Assembly (NCBI RefSeq): GCF_018282095.1
Contig: NZ_CP074126.1
Location: 124,001-188,000 of the forward strand
From: Pseudovibrio brasiliensis
Lineage (GTDB): Bacteria; Pseudomonadota; Alphaproteobacteria; Rhizobiales; Stappiaceae
DNA: 64,000 nt
Direction: 5' to 3'
Notes under the pieces: generated by a model
The model's input: the letters and a program-made list of their open reading frames with translations, nothing else
Told to the model about the DNA's origin: nothing
Databases searched by the model: none
Position numbers and translations under genes: made by a program
Part shown: positions 46,660 through 56,256 of the stretch, in pieces
How positions within the stretch are numbered: position 1 is the stretch's first letter
Layout: each line of letters begins with the position of its first letter

Positions 46660-47013
46660 AAAGAGATACCTGTTCAAGGATATAAGGCGCCTTGGAAAGA
46701 GGCGGTGCCTTTCAACACTTATCCAAGCCACCTGACGGTGAGTTCAGCAGATGTGATCTCATCTGGTTGTGTTTTCCAACCTGCGCAACTTAACTAAGCG
46801 ATTTCGAGGGATGTCTTGGCGCTGCGCCTTCACGCCCACGTTATGAAGCAGGCACAAAGCACGTCCATTCAGTGCACCTCACGCCTTTGTGTCTCGTAGA
46901 GAACAGTTTCTGCCCACATTCCCGTTCATAGTGATCAATAGAACTTCCTGCCTCAAAAGCGGGGAGCTCTTAGGAGAATATTCGACATTTTTCGCTATCA
47001 TAGAAACAAAACG
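46660..47013. other. Intergenic region after pcp
   Basis: A hairpin, AAGGCGCC/GGTGCCTT (46685-46711), lies just past the pcp stop and may end its transcript. The rest must include the promoter of the CesT-like gene. Nothing else is recognised. Confidence 0.4.
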
Positions 47014-47493
47014 ATGGGATGGTCAGTCTTGCAGAATATGACACCTCAAACACTCATGAATAAGATTGCATCGGATGGTGGCATGGATGCTCTCGTCTTT
47101 AACAAAGACGGTGAGTGTACGATGAACGCTGACGATATCGAGATCCACATGCGGGCCTGCGATAAGCGCCTGAAGATGATGGTCTATCTCTCAGAAGATA
47201 CAGAAGTTCCGCAGCATCTCATGGTTCAAATGCTGCACGAAAACCATACTGCCAAGAACCGTTTTACCTTTATCCGTGTTGCCCTCGGCCAACCTGCCGT
47301 CGTGTCCTGCATCGCTCTGGATGAGCTTGATGCCACTGAACTCCAGCTGTTTATCTCCGAGTTCAAAGAAGTCGTACGCGCGTGGAAGCCAAAGTTTGCC
47401 CCTGCCTCCCAGCGCCAGTGTGAGCGTAAGATGAAACGTGATGGCATTCGCCACACGCAAGAAAGCGCCCAGGCCAAGTTGGAACTGCACTAG
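47014..47493 (+). CDS. CesT-like type III secretion chaperone (putative)
   Basis: A 159-residue soluble protein (151 if an ATG at 47038 is used; neither start has a clear RBS). Residues about 12-125 follow the alpha-beta plan of CesT/Tir-family chaperones: helix LMNKIASDGG, strand pair DALVFNKDGECTMNADDIEIHMRA, KMMVYLSEDTEVPQHLMVQMLHENHTA, then FTFIRVALGQPAVVSCIALDELDATELQLFISEFKEVVRAW. The C-terminal tail is basic. Such proteins bind effectors before export. The effector-like gene at 60882 is 13 kb away. The assignment rests on pattern, not a profile search. Confidence 0.6.
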   Translation: MGWSVLQNMTPQTLMNKIASDGGMDALVFNKDGECTMNADDIEIHMRACDKRLKMMVYLSEDTEVPQHLMVQMLHENHTAKNRFTFIRVALGQPAVVSCIALDELDATELQLFISEFKEVVRAWKPKFAPASQRQCERKMKRDGIRHTQESAQAKLELH

Positions 47494-47526
47494 CCGCTAC
47501 ATTAAGCAGGCGATCCATCCCCCACC

Positions 47527-47556
47527 GAAAAAGAAAAGGGCAGAAAACTGCCCTTC
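47527..47556 (-). terminator. Terminator of the secreted hydrolase gene
   Basis: Stem AAGGGCAG/CTGCCCTT with a 4-base loop, followed on the minus strand by TTCTTTTTC. It sits between convergent genes. Confidence 0.85.
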
Positions 47557-47562
47557 GATGGA

Positions 47563-48492
47563 TCAATCCAGCTTTGCCAGCCAGCCCTGAATATCCGAGA
47601 TGACTTGCGGAACCATACTTTCGCCCGCAGCGCTCTTAAAGGAGTGGGTCATGTCTGCGTAGGACTTGTAGGTGACGTTGGTCTTGCCCAGCTCATCCAG
47701 CTTCGCAATCTGCTCCTCAACAGCTTTCGGAGAGACACTCTGATCCTGCCCGCCTTGCACAATCAGAACAGGGGTATCGACCTGCGCGATGATCTGCAAC
47801 TGATCTGATTTCAGCATACTGTTCCACCAGTTATAGCCATGCCCACTCATGTTGAGCTCAAACGGCTCACTGGATGTCACCTGTTGCGCAAACCCTTTGA
47901 AACCCGCAGAAGCTTCTTTGAACGCCTCTTCTGGCATGCCGCTGGATTTCATGTTGTGCAGGATATCATCTATGAAGTGACGCCCGCCACCATTCAGAGC
48001 AATGCTTGCAGTCACGAAATCAACCTTCGCAGCAATCATGTTGGCAACCACAGCGCCCTCACTGCCACCCAGCAAAATCACGCGCTCATAAATCCCGCCT
48101 TCTTTGAGCTGATTGATAACCTTGATATAATCCGCTGTCCGACGTTCAGGTGAGTCATTCTCGATGTAAGCCGCTGGGCAGTCTGCACGCTCATCATTCC
48201 GATCCCAGGAAAGATCGGCGGTGATACCATACTTCTCAACGGTCAACACATCAGCTTCCGGCAAAACCTGCGAAAATTCCTCATTAATCAGCTTATTCTT
48301 GGCCACGCTGTTACAGTCAGACCCCTGAATAAGCACAAGAAGATCCGTCGCATCCTTCGGGCTTTGTGACTTCAGATAGATATCAATCTCGCTATCATCT
48401 TCTCGCACCAGATAAAGACCGGACGCAGCAGCGACCTGAGCGCTGAGAAGAAGCGAACATCCCACAACAACTTTAAGCAATGCAGATTTCAT
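47563..48492 (-). CDS. Secreted alpha/beta hydrolase
   Basis: 309 residues. The ATG at 48492 has GGGGGA upstream and starts a signal peptide (SALLKVVVGCSLLLSAQVAAA); the longer frame adds 52 residues without support. The nucleophile elbow is GGSEG (in ERVILLGGSEGAVVANMIAA), the acid is in VQGGQDQSVSP and the His in ADMTHSF. The early block LLVLIQGSDCNSVAKN and several cysteines suggest a periplasmic location. Substrate unknown. Confidence 0.8.
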   Translation of the reverse strand: MKSALLKVVVGCSLLLSAQVAAASGLYLVREDDSEIDIYLKSQSPKDATDLLVLIQGSDCNSVAKNKLINEEFSQVLPEADVLTVEKYGITADLSWDRNDERADCPAAYIENDSPERRTADYIKVINQLKEGGIYERVILLGGSEGAVVANMIAAKVDFVTASIALNGGGRHFIDDILHNMKSSGMPEEAFKEASAGFKGFAQQVTSSEPFELNMSGHGYNWWNSMLKSDQLQIIAQVDTPVLIVQGGQDQSVSPKAVEEQIAKLDELGKTNVTYKSYADMTHSFKSAAGESMVPQVISDIQGWLAKLD

Positions 48493-48799
48493 AAAATCCC
48501 CCAATGGCAAGCACACAGACCTCCAGAGCAGCACAGAAATGCGTATCCTCCTGATGTTCACTCCCCAAAGTGAATTCAGAAGCTGGTGTGTTTGTCGGTA
48601 AATTGAAACTAGAAACACCAATGCGATGTGCGAAAAAGTGTGTTGCAATCATAAGGCGAGAGTGTGGCACAAAAAATATTTTATTGCAGGATTAGGTAAG
48701 CTAGATGAAGCTATCTAATTCATTGCAAATAAACACACTTTAGGATAATCTAAACAACGCAATGAAAATCTGCTGCAGCATCATAAAGGAGCGTAAAAC
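48493..48799. other. Divergent intergenic region
   Basis: Between the secreted hydrolase and the DUF2867 gene. It becomes AT-rich from 48670 to 48760, where the promoter of the DUF2867 gene should lie. No other element is recognised. Confidence 0.35.
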
Positions 48800-49309
48800 A
48801 TGCCGGAAACCTCATCTCTCCCGGCCCCTCAATTGGTTGCTTCACGCGAAGAGCTGTACTTCTATCACGTCAACTCCTTGAAGATACAAGAACACCCAAC
48901 CGCGTTTGAGGTCTACAACGCCCTGTTCAGCAAACGCTCTGCTTGGCTTGGTGCTGCATTTTGGGTGAGGGACCAGATCTCAGCCTTGGCTGGTGTTGCC
49001 AAAATCAAAGGCTTTGAAGGCAAACGAAAGACCACGGTGCCAGAAGTAGGCGAGAAGCTCGATTTCTTTCTGGTTGAGCACATTGAGGACCGTGAACTGG
49101 TACTTACTTCAAGAGATAAGCACCTCTCGGTTATGACCACGTTCAGTGTCGATGCGATTTCTGAAGGGGCGTTGGTCCGCATCACTTCTTCCGTCATCAC
49201 ACACAACTGGTTCGGCAAACTCTACATGCTGCCAGTCGGTCCGGCTCACAAGTTCATTGCGTGGAACATGCTACGTAACGTAAGTTCTATTTTTTCCGTT
49301 TCAAAGTAA
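48800..49309 (+). CDS. DUF2867-family protein
   Basis: 169 residues, soluble. The start has AAGGAGCG upstream. The C-terminal block LVLTSRDKHLSVMTTFSV ... ITSSVITHNWFGKLYMLPVGPAHKFIAWNML matches the DUF2867 plan, in which a START-like or polyketide-cyclase fold is suspected. The function is unknown. The gene is single. Confidence 0.75.
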   Translation: MPETSSLPAPQLVASREELYFYHVNSLKIQEHPTAFEVYNALFSKRSAWLGAAFWVRDQISALAGVAKIKGFEGKRKTTVPEVGEKLDFFLVEHIEDRELVLTSRDKHLSVMTTFSVDAISEGALVRITSSVITHNWFGKLYMLPVGPAHKFIAWNMLRNVSSIFSVSK

Positions 49310-49654
49310 AACGCTTAATCAGGATGTATATAGGTTCACAGGCCGAGTCTTCGTGGAGAATCTTTATTTATAAAGAGAGCCTTACTTCGTATGGTTGTTG
49401 ATCTGGTTAATCATTTTACTGATATTTTTGATGTTTATTTTCTAAAGAATATACGAAATAACTAAAATTTTTTACCTGATTAACAACACGACCTTATTTC
49501 CGGAAAACAAATTTCCGAACAAGGCTCTATCAGGAATGCAAAGAGCACACGTTTTGGAATGCTGCCCGCATGCATGGAATCGACCTCTTATCGTTAACTA
49601 GCCGTAAATAAACACGGGAAAATGCTTAGTTAGATTTCAGCGGACCAAATTATC
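49310..49654. other. AT-rich intergenic region upstream of the chemoreceptor gene
   Basis: 345 bases, very AT-rich from 49365 to 49510. It must contain the chemoreceptor promoter. No terminator for the upstream gene and no sigma-28 box could be fixed. Confidence 0.35.
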
Positions 49655-51712
49655 ATGTTTGCATATTTAGCTAAGCTCAAAATTGTTCATACCATCACAC
49701 TGCTCTCAATTATTCCAAGCATTGCAGCCCTCGTTTTTCTCTATCAGCTCATTAAGGTCGACACCGAGGATGAGCAGAAACTAGCAGCCCTTTCGCAGCT
49801 CACACGCCTCTCCGTCAAAATCGGCAGTCTGGTGCATGAGCAGCAGAAAGAGCGGGGCGCCACAGCCTTGTTCCTCGCCAGCAAAGGTCAGCAGTTTGAG
49901 GCCGACCTGAAAACCCAGCGCAAAGCGACAGACACCGCCCGCATCGACTACCTACAGTTCCTTGAGGGCTTTGACCTATCCATTTACCAGCCAGCATTTG
50001 CTGCTGATCTGGAAGGCATCAATGCCGAGCTGCAAAAGACGCCGAAGATGCGCTCCAATGTTGATGCGCTGAATGTGCAGATAGGTGAGGCGGTTGCTTT
50101 CTACACCAGTCTGAACTCCGAAAAGCTCGACATCATCGGCTCCATGAGTGAACTCAGCCCCAATGCGGAAATTGTAGACCGCATCGTAAGCTACCACGCC
50201 TTCCTGCTGACCAAAGAGCGGGCAGGGCTGGAGCGGGCTGTCGGCGCAGCGGGCTTTGCAAGCAATGCGTTCCCGCCTTCTGCCCTGCAAAAGTTCCAGC
50301 GCTTAATCGTTGAACAGAAAGCCTTCACGCACATTTTCCAAACCTACGCCACACCTGAACTTTTCGCAGATTATGAGAAACTGCAGAACGGTGCAGCTAA
50401 CACCAAGCTGAACACCTATCGCGATATCGCATTGGGCGGCGAGGAAACCGCAACAGCTCTGGAAAACATCAGTGGCCCTGAGTGGTTTGAAACTGCATCC
50501 CAAAAGATCAACCAACTCAAGGCCTTGGAAAACACCATCGCTGCGAGCCTGATTGAAGATACGGAGTTGCTTCAGGCATCCGCCAACGGACGCCTCACCC
50601 TGCATCTGAGCATCGCTGTGGTTGCCTTCCTGCTGGTGTTCCTGATGTCTTTTATCCTCATCAAGTCCATCCAGCGTTCCTTCGCTAAGATCATTGAAGC
50701 CATGGAGCAACTTGCTAGCGGCAACCTGAACATCAAACTGCCAAAGCCGACGAAGAATGAAGTCGGCCAGATGATCAAGGCAGTCTCCGTCTTCCAGGAA
50801 AACATGATCCTCGCACGCGATCTGAAGAAGGAGCAGGACACCCAGCACGCCTCTCAGCTGGAGCGTGGTAAGTTCCTTGAAGGCCGCATTGCAGACTTTG
50901 AGCAGGCCGTTTCCTATGTGCTTGAAACCATGGGCCGCAACTCGCAGACCATGCAGCTGTCCTCTCAAGAAATGTCGAGCATCTCCGAGCTTACCAGCAA
51001 CCAATCCAAGGCGGTCGCTTCAGCAGCAGAAGAGGCCTCTCGCAGTGTGCAGTCTGTCGCGTCAGCCACAGAGGAGCTGGACTGCTCCGTCGCTGAAATT
51101 GGCAACCAGATGCAACACTGCAGAAAAGCGGCCTCAGAAGCGGTGGATCAGGTCCACAGCGCCAACTCAGATGCAGCGGAACTGCGCAAAGCAGCGCAGA
51201 GCGTGGGAGATGTGGTCAGCATCATTACAGACATCGCCGAGCAAACCAATCTGCTCGCCCTTAACGCTACCATAGAAGCTGCGCGGGCAGGTGTAGCAGG
51301 CAAGGGCTTTGCAGTGGTCGCAAGTGAGGTGAAGTCACTGGCTGAGCAAACCTCGCAAGCCACAGAGCAAATCCGCAATGAGATTGCCGATATCCAGCGC
51401 GCTACAGAGGGATCTCTCACCGCTATGGAAGACATCGACAAGATCATCCGCGAGATCGACCAACGCGCCAGTGCTGTCTCCAGCGCCATCAACGAGCAAA
51501 AGTTCGCCACACAGGAGATCGCCAGCAATGTCAGCGAGGTCGCTGGCGGAACCGCAGAGGTCACCGAGAATATCGCCAAGGTCAACGAAGCTGCTATCCA
51601 AACCGGCGTCACCTCAAAGCAAGTCCTCATGGCTTCTGAGGAACTCCGCACGGAAGCCGATCACCTCCGCAACGAAATCGACCAGTTCCTCGGTGACATA
51701 AAAGCGGCTTAG
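49655..51712 (+). CDS. Methyl-accepting chemotaxis protein with NIT (nitrate/nitrite-sensing) domain
   Basis: 685 residues. Helix 1 (about 12-31) and helix 2 (about 308-330, [19 protein letters not shown]) bracket a periplasmic NIT domain whose hallmark is [27 protein letters not shown] domain follows ([23 protein letters not shown]), then the signalling hairpin with the invariant tip [18 protein letters not shown]. No C-terminal CheR-binding pentapeptide is present. The NIT family senses nitrate or nitrite in some members; the ligand here is inferred from family only. No chemotaxis genes adjoin. Confidence 0.93.
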   Translation: MFAYLAKLKIVHTITLLSIIPSIAALVFLYQLIKVDTEDEQKLAALSQLTRLSVKIGSLVHEQQKERGATALFLASKGQQFEADLKTQRKATDTARIDYLQFLEGFDLSIYQPAFAADLEGINAELQKTPKMRSNVDALNVQIGEAVAFYTSLNSEKLDIIGSMSELSPNAEIVDRIVSYHAFLLTKERAGLERAVGAAGFASNAFPPSALQKFQRLIVEQKAFTHIFQTYATPELFADYEKLQNGAANTKLNTYRDIALGGEETATALENISGPEWFETASQKINQLKALENTIAASLIEDTELLQASANGRLTLHLSIAVVAFLLVFLMSFILIKSIQRSFAKIIEAMEQLASGNLNIKLPKPTKNEVGQMIKAVSVFQENMILARDLKKEQDTQHASQLERGKFLEGRIADFEQAVSYVLETMGRNSQTMQLSSQEMSSISELTSNQSKAVASAAEEASRSVQSVASATEELDCSVAEIGNQMQHCRKAASEAVDQVHSANSDAAELRKAAQSVGDVVSIITDIAEQTNLLALNATIEAARAGVAGKGFAVVASEVKSLAEQTSQATEQIRNEIADIQRATEGSLTAMEDIDKIIREIDQRASAVSSAINEQKFATQEIASNVSEVAGGTAEVTENIAKVNEAAIQTGVTSKQVLMASEELRTEADHLRNEIDQFLGDIKAA

Positions 51713-51735
51713 GCTCTCCAGATCCCAATAAAAAC

Positions 51736-51766
51736 AGCAGTCTGCATACCTATGCAGGCTGCTTTC
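51736..51766 (+). terminator. Possible terminator of the chemoreceptor gene
   Basis: Stem AGCAG(T)CTGCATA/TATGCAG(G)CTGCT followed by TTT. An in-frame ATG at 51752 of the next gene falls inside it, which is one reason to prefer the downstream start at 51905. Confidence 0.6.
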
Positions 51767-51904
51767 CCGTGGCTGCTCTCACCACCTGCACAGAAACTGC
51801 ACAAATCTGCACGAGATCTCATCGGTTTTGCCCAACTGCCTGCAAGGGGCATCGGTAGATCGTTGCCTGAGTTCATTCACTTAATGATTTCAGGGGCGAA
51901 ATTG

Positions 51905-53542
51905 ATGTTATCTAACTCTCGCATTCAGCTGGTGTCTTGGGTGCCTGCAATGGGCATTCAGTCGCGGTTTCTTCTTGGTTTGGGCCTGTGCCTGCTTGCC
52001 GACTATCTGTTCTTTGGTCATCGGGCTGAAATTGGCTTCAGCCTGTTCATCGTAGCTGTTGCCTTTGCGATCATGCTGCTGGGCGGACACCGGGTGAGCG
52101 CCCGCCTTGCTTGGATCACGATGCTAACAGTGATCATTGGCGTTGTACCAAGTGTCCTCCAGTGGGATTTTCTAAGCGGGCTGATTGCCATTCTCGCTCT
52201 GGCCATGTGCACTCTCATCATGAACCGGCGCGTGAATGCCTTTGACTTGAAGATGGTCAAAACACTGCTCATCTTCCTGCGCCGATGGCCGCTGGGTTTC
52301 ATCAAAGACATGTTTACGCTCAGCCGCGTCAAACGACGCAAGCGGCCATTGTCCAACTACGCCAAACTGGCGTTCACTTGGTTTCTGCCGCTCACCTTGT
52401 TCCCGATTTTCCTGTACCTGTTCAGCTCTTCAAACCCTGTCATCGAGCAATGGCTACTCAGCATCAACCTGGGTAAGCTCTTCGAAAAACTGAACATGGC
52501 ACGCATCGTATTCTGGTCCATCACGTTTGCTTTGATCTGGCCGTTCCTGCGCGTGAAATTCAGAAAAAAACTGAAGAAAACGAAGGCTGCTGAATCTGCG
52601 GCTAAAACACCGGAGCAGCAGACTGTTCAAGCCTATCAATCTGTCTTGGATGAAATCTTTGGCTACAAAGCTGTTGTCCGCTCGCTTGTGCTCTTCAATG
52701 GCCTCTTTGCCCTGCAAACTGTGCTGGATGCCTTCTACCTGTGGGGCTCTCAGGAACTCCCGGCAGGCACCACCTACGCCAACTATGCCCACAAAGGCGT
52801 GTACACCCTCATCATTGCCGCTCTGCTTGCCGCTATCTTTGTGCTGTTCGCCAGCCGCTCTGGAGCTTCAACTGCCAAGTCCAAACTGGTGAAGGTGCTG
52901 CTGCTTGCATGGACCATCCAGACTGCTCTGCTCGTCGCCTCCTGCCTCGCGCGCCTTGGCAACTATGTCGGTGTGTACTCAATGACTTACCTGCGCCTCT
53001 ATGCGCTGATCTGGGTAATACTGGTGCTTATCGGCGTACTCAGCATCATCGCCAAACTAGCCTTGGGACGAAACAACGGCTGGCTCGTTCGTGTGAACAT
53101 GCTCGCAGTTGCGGGGATCCTCTACACGCTCAGCCTCACAAACACAGCCGCATTGATCGCAAACTACAACGTGACCTACGCCGATAACTCCAAGTTTGAC
53201 CATTGGTACCTGATCAGCTTAGGGCCACAGGCTATCCCGGCTATTGATGCAAAAATCCGAAGTGAGTTGGAGCGTGGTGTTCCAAATGACAACAACAGAC
53301 TGATTAAAATGCAGTCCTCTCGACGGTACATAGCCCTCCACGTTCGACTGGATGCAAGAGACTGGCGTCTATGGAGCCTCAGAAATCAGCTGCTGCTCAA
53401 CTACCTGCAAGAGAACGAAGTCCCGACAAGACCGCAGTCTCCAGCAAAACCGCAGGCTCCGATACAGCTGGAAACCCCGGCTAAGTTGCAAACCCCGGCC
53501 TCTGACAGTAGAACTCGTTATCGTGAAGATCCGGGCCTCTGA
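51905..53542 (+). CDS. DUF4173-like multi-helix membrane protein
   Basis: 545 residues with about ten to twelve hydrophobic segments (GLGLCLLADYLFFGH, SLFIVAVAFAIMLLGG and so on) and a soluble C-terminal tail of about 60 residues rich in Pro, Gln and Thr (PARPQSPAKPQAP-like repeats). The ATG at 51905 has AGGGGCG 7 bases upstream. The FLYLFSSSNPVIEQW and DAFYLWGSQELPAGTTYANYAHKGVYTLI blocks are as I recall for DUF4173. It is followed by a response regulator gene 2 bases after its stop and a histidine kinase overlapping that, so the three are one operon. Confidence 0.8.
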   Translation: MLSNSRIQLVSWVPAMGIQSRFLLGLGLCLLADYLFFGHRAEIGFSLFIVAVAFAIMLLGGHRVSARLAWITMLTVIIGVVPSVLQWDFLSGLIAILALAMCTLIMNRRVNAFDLKMVKTLLIFLRRWPLGFIKDMFTLSRVKRRKRPLSNYAKLAFTWFLPLTLFPIFLYLFSSSNPVIEQWLLSINLGKLFEKLNMARIVFWSITFALIWPFLRVKFRKKLKKTKAAESAAKTPEQQTVQAYQSVLDEIFGYKAVVRSLVLFNGLFALQTVLDAFYLWGSQELPAGTTYANYAHKGVYTLIIAALLAAIFVLFASRSGASTAKSKLVKVLLLAWTIQTALLVASCLARLGNYVGVYSMTYLRLYALIWVILVLIGVLSIIAKLALGRNNGWLVRVNMLAVAGILYTLSLTNTAALIANYNVTYADNSKFDHWYLISLGPQAIPAIDAKIRSELERGVPNDNNRLIKMQSSRRYIALHVRLDARDWRLWSLRNQLLLNYLQENEVPTRPQSPAKPQAPIQLETPAKLQTPASDSRTRYREDPGL

Positions 53543-53544
53543 GA

Positions 53545-54246
53545 ATGCAAAACATACTGGTAGTTGACGACGATGCGCACATTCGGGAAGTGATTACTTT
53601 CGCGATTGAAAAAGCCAACTACAATACCATCATTGCTGAAAATGGATTTGAGGCTGTTGCCTGCTTTAAGCAGCAGCCGGTGGACCTGATCATTCTGGAC
53701 ATCGGCATGCCGGAGATGGATGGCTTCGAAGTCTGCCGTGAAATCCGCAAGCACTCAGAAGTGCCGATCCTGTTCCTGTCCGCCCGCGATGAAGAAATCG
53801 ACCGTATCCTCGGACTGGAAATGGGGGGAGACGACTACGTCACCAAACCATTCAGTCCGCGAGAGCTGGTCGCCCGCATCGGCGCAATCCTGAAACGCAC
53901 CAATGGTCCGAAGATTACAGGAGAGGTCAAGCCGTCTCAGCTTCAGGCCGGAGGCGTGCAGCTTGATCCTTCTTACCGCTCAGTGGCTTACAACGGTCAG
54001 CCCGTGGAGCTGACGTCCATCGAGTTTGAGATCCTGAAGCTGTTTCTGGATCGCCCGCGCATGACGTTCTCCCGTGATCGGATCATCGACCTGGCATACC
54101 CACCCAATATTCACGTCTCAGACCGGACAATCGACAGCCACATCCGCAATGTCCGCTCCAAGCTGACGACTGCAGGGGCGCCGAATCTGATTGAGACGGT
54201 GCACGCCGTTGGCTTTAGACTGGCGGCACTACCGGTTCCATCATGA
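53545..54246 (+). CDS. OmpR-family response regulator
   Basis: 233 residues: receiver domain with Asp in LIILDIGMPEMDG, Thr/Ser in LFLSARDEE and Lys in DYVTKPFSPREL, then a winged-helix output domain (VELTSIEFEILKLFLDRPRMTFSRDRIIDLAY). It is the second gene of the DUF4173-regulator-kinase operon; its TGA overlaps the kinase ATG (ATGA). The kinase next door is its obvious partner. Confidence 0.94.
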   Translation: MQNILVVDDDAHIREVITFAIEKANYNTIIAENGFEAVACFKQQPVDLIILDIGMPEMDGFEVCREIRKHSEVPILFLSARDEEIDRILGLEMGGDDYVTKPFSPRELVARIGAILKRTNGPKITGEVKPSQLQAGGVQLDPSYRSVAYNGQPVELTSIEFEILKLFLDRPRMTFSRDRIIDLAYPPNIHVSDRTIDSHIRNVRSKLTTAGAPNLIETVHAVGFRLAALPVPS

Positions 54247-55835
54247 TCGCCACAGCAACAAAAAAGAAGTGGCGTCCAACACTGGGCCTTGTAGTGGTTG
54301 CTGTGCTGCTCAGCGTGCTGCTGCTGCCGCTCGCCATCATTCTGTTCTTCCGTATCTTCGAGCATCAGATCTTCCAACAAACGGAAAATGCCCTGATTGC
54401 GCAAAGCGCTGTCCTGTCAGCCGTCATGTCGCAAATGGTGGAAGAGCAGGAGGAGATCAGCCTTGATGACCTCGTGAGTGCTGAGCGCAGCGTGAGCGTG
54501 GAGAACGGCCCTTACACGCCGATAGCGCCGCGCAACTACCTCTTTTCCGCCAAAACCTACCCACGCCGTGCAAAGGCTCGCGAAACCGTTGAAGCTCCCA
54601 GTGAGGTGATGCTGAACATCGGCAGCCGCCTGTCTCCGCTGTTAATGGAAACGCAGAAGGTCACTCTGGCGGGCTTCCGTGTGCTGGACCACAAAGGCAA
54701 CGTCATCGCAGGGCGCAGTGAAATCGGCCTCTCCCTGAGCCACGTAGAAGAGGTGCAAACGGCACTTTCCGGCCAGTACCGCAGCGTCCTGCGTGAACGC
54801 ATTTCGGATGAGCCTGCGCCAGCGTTGACCTCACTAAGCCGCGGAACATCAACGCGCATCTTCTCTGCAATGCCAGTTCTGGTTCAGGGCAAGGTGGTTG
54901 GGGTGATCTACGCCTCCCGCACCCCTAGCAACACCATGCGCCAGCTCTTCAAGCAATGGCAGATCGTGGCAATCGCCGCCGCCTTCACACTGCTTGTGAC
55001 AACCGCCATCGGTTTTGTGTTCCTGCGGGTCATCACCAAACCAATCTACGAGCTGATCGACCGAACCCAGCGGATTAGCAGTGGCGACACACAGGCAATT
55101 GCGCCCTTAAAGCACAACGGCACGCGTGAGTTTGCATCACTGGCAGACAGCTTCCTCGCCATGGCCCGGAAAATCTCGGAGCGGGCAGACTACATCTCCA
55201 CCTTCGCCTCCCATGCAGCACATGAGCTGAAATCGCCGGTCACAGCCACCAAAGGAGCAGTCGAACTCCTGCTGGAATCCGGGGACGATATGTCCAAGGA
55301 TCAGCGCACCAGATTCCTGAACAACATTTTGCAGGACTCCAACCGCCTTTCCGCACTACTGGACCGCCTGCGCCATCTGGCCCGCGCAGATAACCCAATA
55401 TCCGCAGGAACTTTGCGCCTTGGAGACCTGCTCGATCATCTGCAAAGCCATTATGAGCAACTGGAAGTGAATGCAGCCTGTGAAAGAGACCAGACCCTGC
55501 CGATCACGCTGGAAAATGCGGAGATTATCTTCTCCAACCTGCTGGAAAACGCAGTGAACCACGGGGCAAGCAAGCTCACCATTAAGGTTGAGGAAACGCC
55601 AGAAACCCTGCTGTTTTACACCAGCGACAACGGCAGCGGCATTTCTGAGGGTAATGCTGGGAAGATCTTCGACCTGTTCTTCACCACCCAGAGGGCAGAG
55701 GGTGGCACAGGCATGGGCCTTGGTATCGTGCAATCTATGGTGAAATCACACTACGGTACCGTATCTTATCTGCCAGACAGAGCAGAAACCACATTCCTGG
55801 TTGAGCTGCCAAAGGCCACGGCAAACTCGGGATAA
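54243..55835 (+). CDS. Sensor histidine kinase of the DUF4173-linked system
   Basis: 530 residues: helix 1 (GLVVVAVLLSVLLLPLAIILFF), a periplasmic sensor region of about 200 residues with no recognised domain, helix 2 (AIAAAFTLLVTTAIGFVFL), HAMP, the H-box HAAHELKSP with phosphorylatable His, the N-box LLENAVNHGASKL, and G boxes DNGSGIS and GTGMGLGIVQSM. The layout recalls CreC-type kinases. The stimulus is unknown; the DUF4173 membrane protein may be its accessory or its target. Confidence 0.93.
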   Translation: MIATATKKKWRPTLGLVVVAVLLSVLLLPLAIILFFRIFEHQIFQQTENALIAQSAVLSAVMSQMVEEQEEISLDDLVSAERSVSVENGPYTPIAPRNYLFSAKTYPRRAKARETVEAPSEVMLNIGSRLSPLLMETQKVTLAGFRVLDHKGNVIAGRSEIGLSLSHVEEVQTALSGQYRSVLRERISDEPAPALTSLSRGTSTRIFSAMPVLVQGKVVGVIYASRTPSNTMRQLFKQWQIVAIAAAFTLLVTTAIGFVFLRVITKPIYELIDRTQRISSGDTQAIAPLKHNGTREFASLADSFLAMARKISERADYISTFASHAAHELKSPVTATKGAVELLLESGDDMSKDQRTRFLNNILQDSNRLSALLDRLRHLARADNPISAGTLRLGDLLDHLQSHYEQLEVNAACERDQTLPITLENAEIIFSNLLENAVNHGASKLTIKVEETPETLLFYTSDNGSGISEGNAGKIFDLFFTTQRAEGGTGMGLGIVQSMVKSHYGTVSYLPDRAETTFLVELPKATANSG

Positions 55836-56256
55836 AACCGAATCTCTCAGCAGTCCGGCACTGCTTCGCGCGCAGCGCTTACCTCAAAAAATCTTTCCCT
55901 GCTGTTCTTTATAGAACAGCTCATTTCATTGAAACGCGCAACACTCGTTGAATGCAGCTGGAAAAACAAAGCTGCTTCGCCAACTGCGGTATTGCAGCAC
56001 TGCATTTGGCTGAAAAAAGGTGAGCGTCACCACTTCGGTCAGACAGCATATCCACCGAGTGGGCAAACCTCCCGAGGTCCTTGAAGTTGCCTCAACACAA
56101 CAACACTTCGAGGGCATATAGCCGACCTGCGAACTCTGCCAAAACCGCGGGTCGGCTCCCCTAATTCAGTTTGAAGGTTCTAGCTGGAAACCGGCAAACT
56201 GAGAAAGCGGTAGCACCCCCACAAGCTGACCCTGTGGGCGATGCTATTCGAAGGGG
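55836..56256. other. Intergenic region between the kinase and rsgA, with two inverted repeats
   Basis: GCTGTTC/GAACAGC (55901-55920) is a probable weak terminator or hairpin for the kinase gene. AGCCGACC (56120-56127) and GGTCGGCT (56150-56157) form another. A cysteine-rich 63-codon minus-strand frame (55926-56117) shows no family and is not called. No other gene is seen. Confidence 0.45.

Noticed and set aside
51752-51904. N-terminal extension of the DUF4173-like protein
   Set aside because: The ATG lies inside a terminator-like hairpin, and the extra residues are not a signal or helix; 51905 has a good RBS.
55926-56117. A cysteine-rich 63-codon minus-strand frame
   Set aside because: No RBS, signal or conserved pattern; cysteines come from repeated TGC/TGT in the opposite strand.
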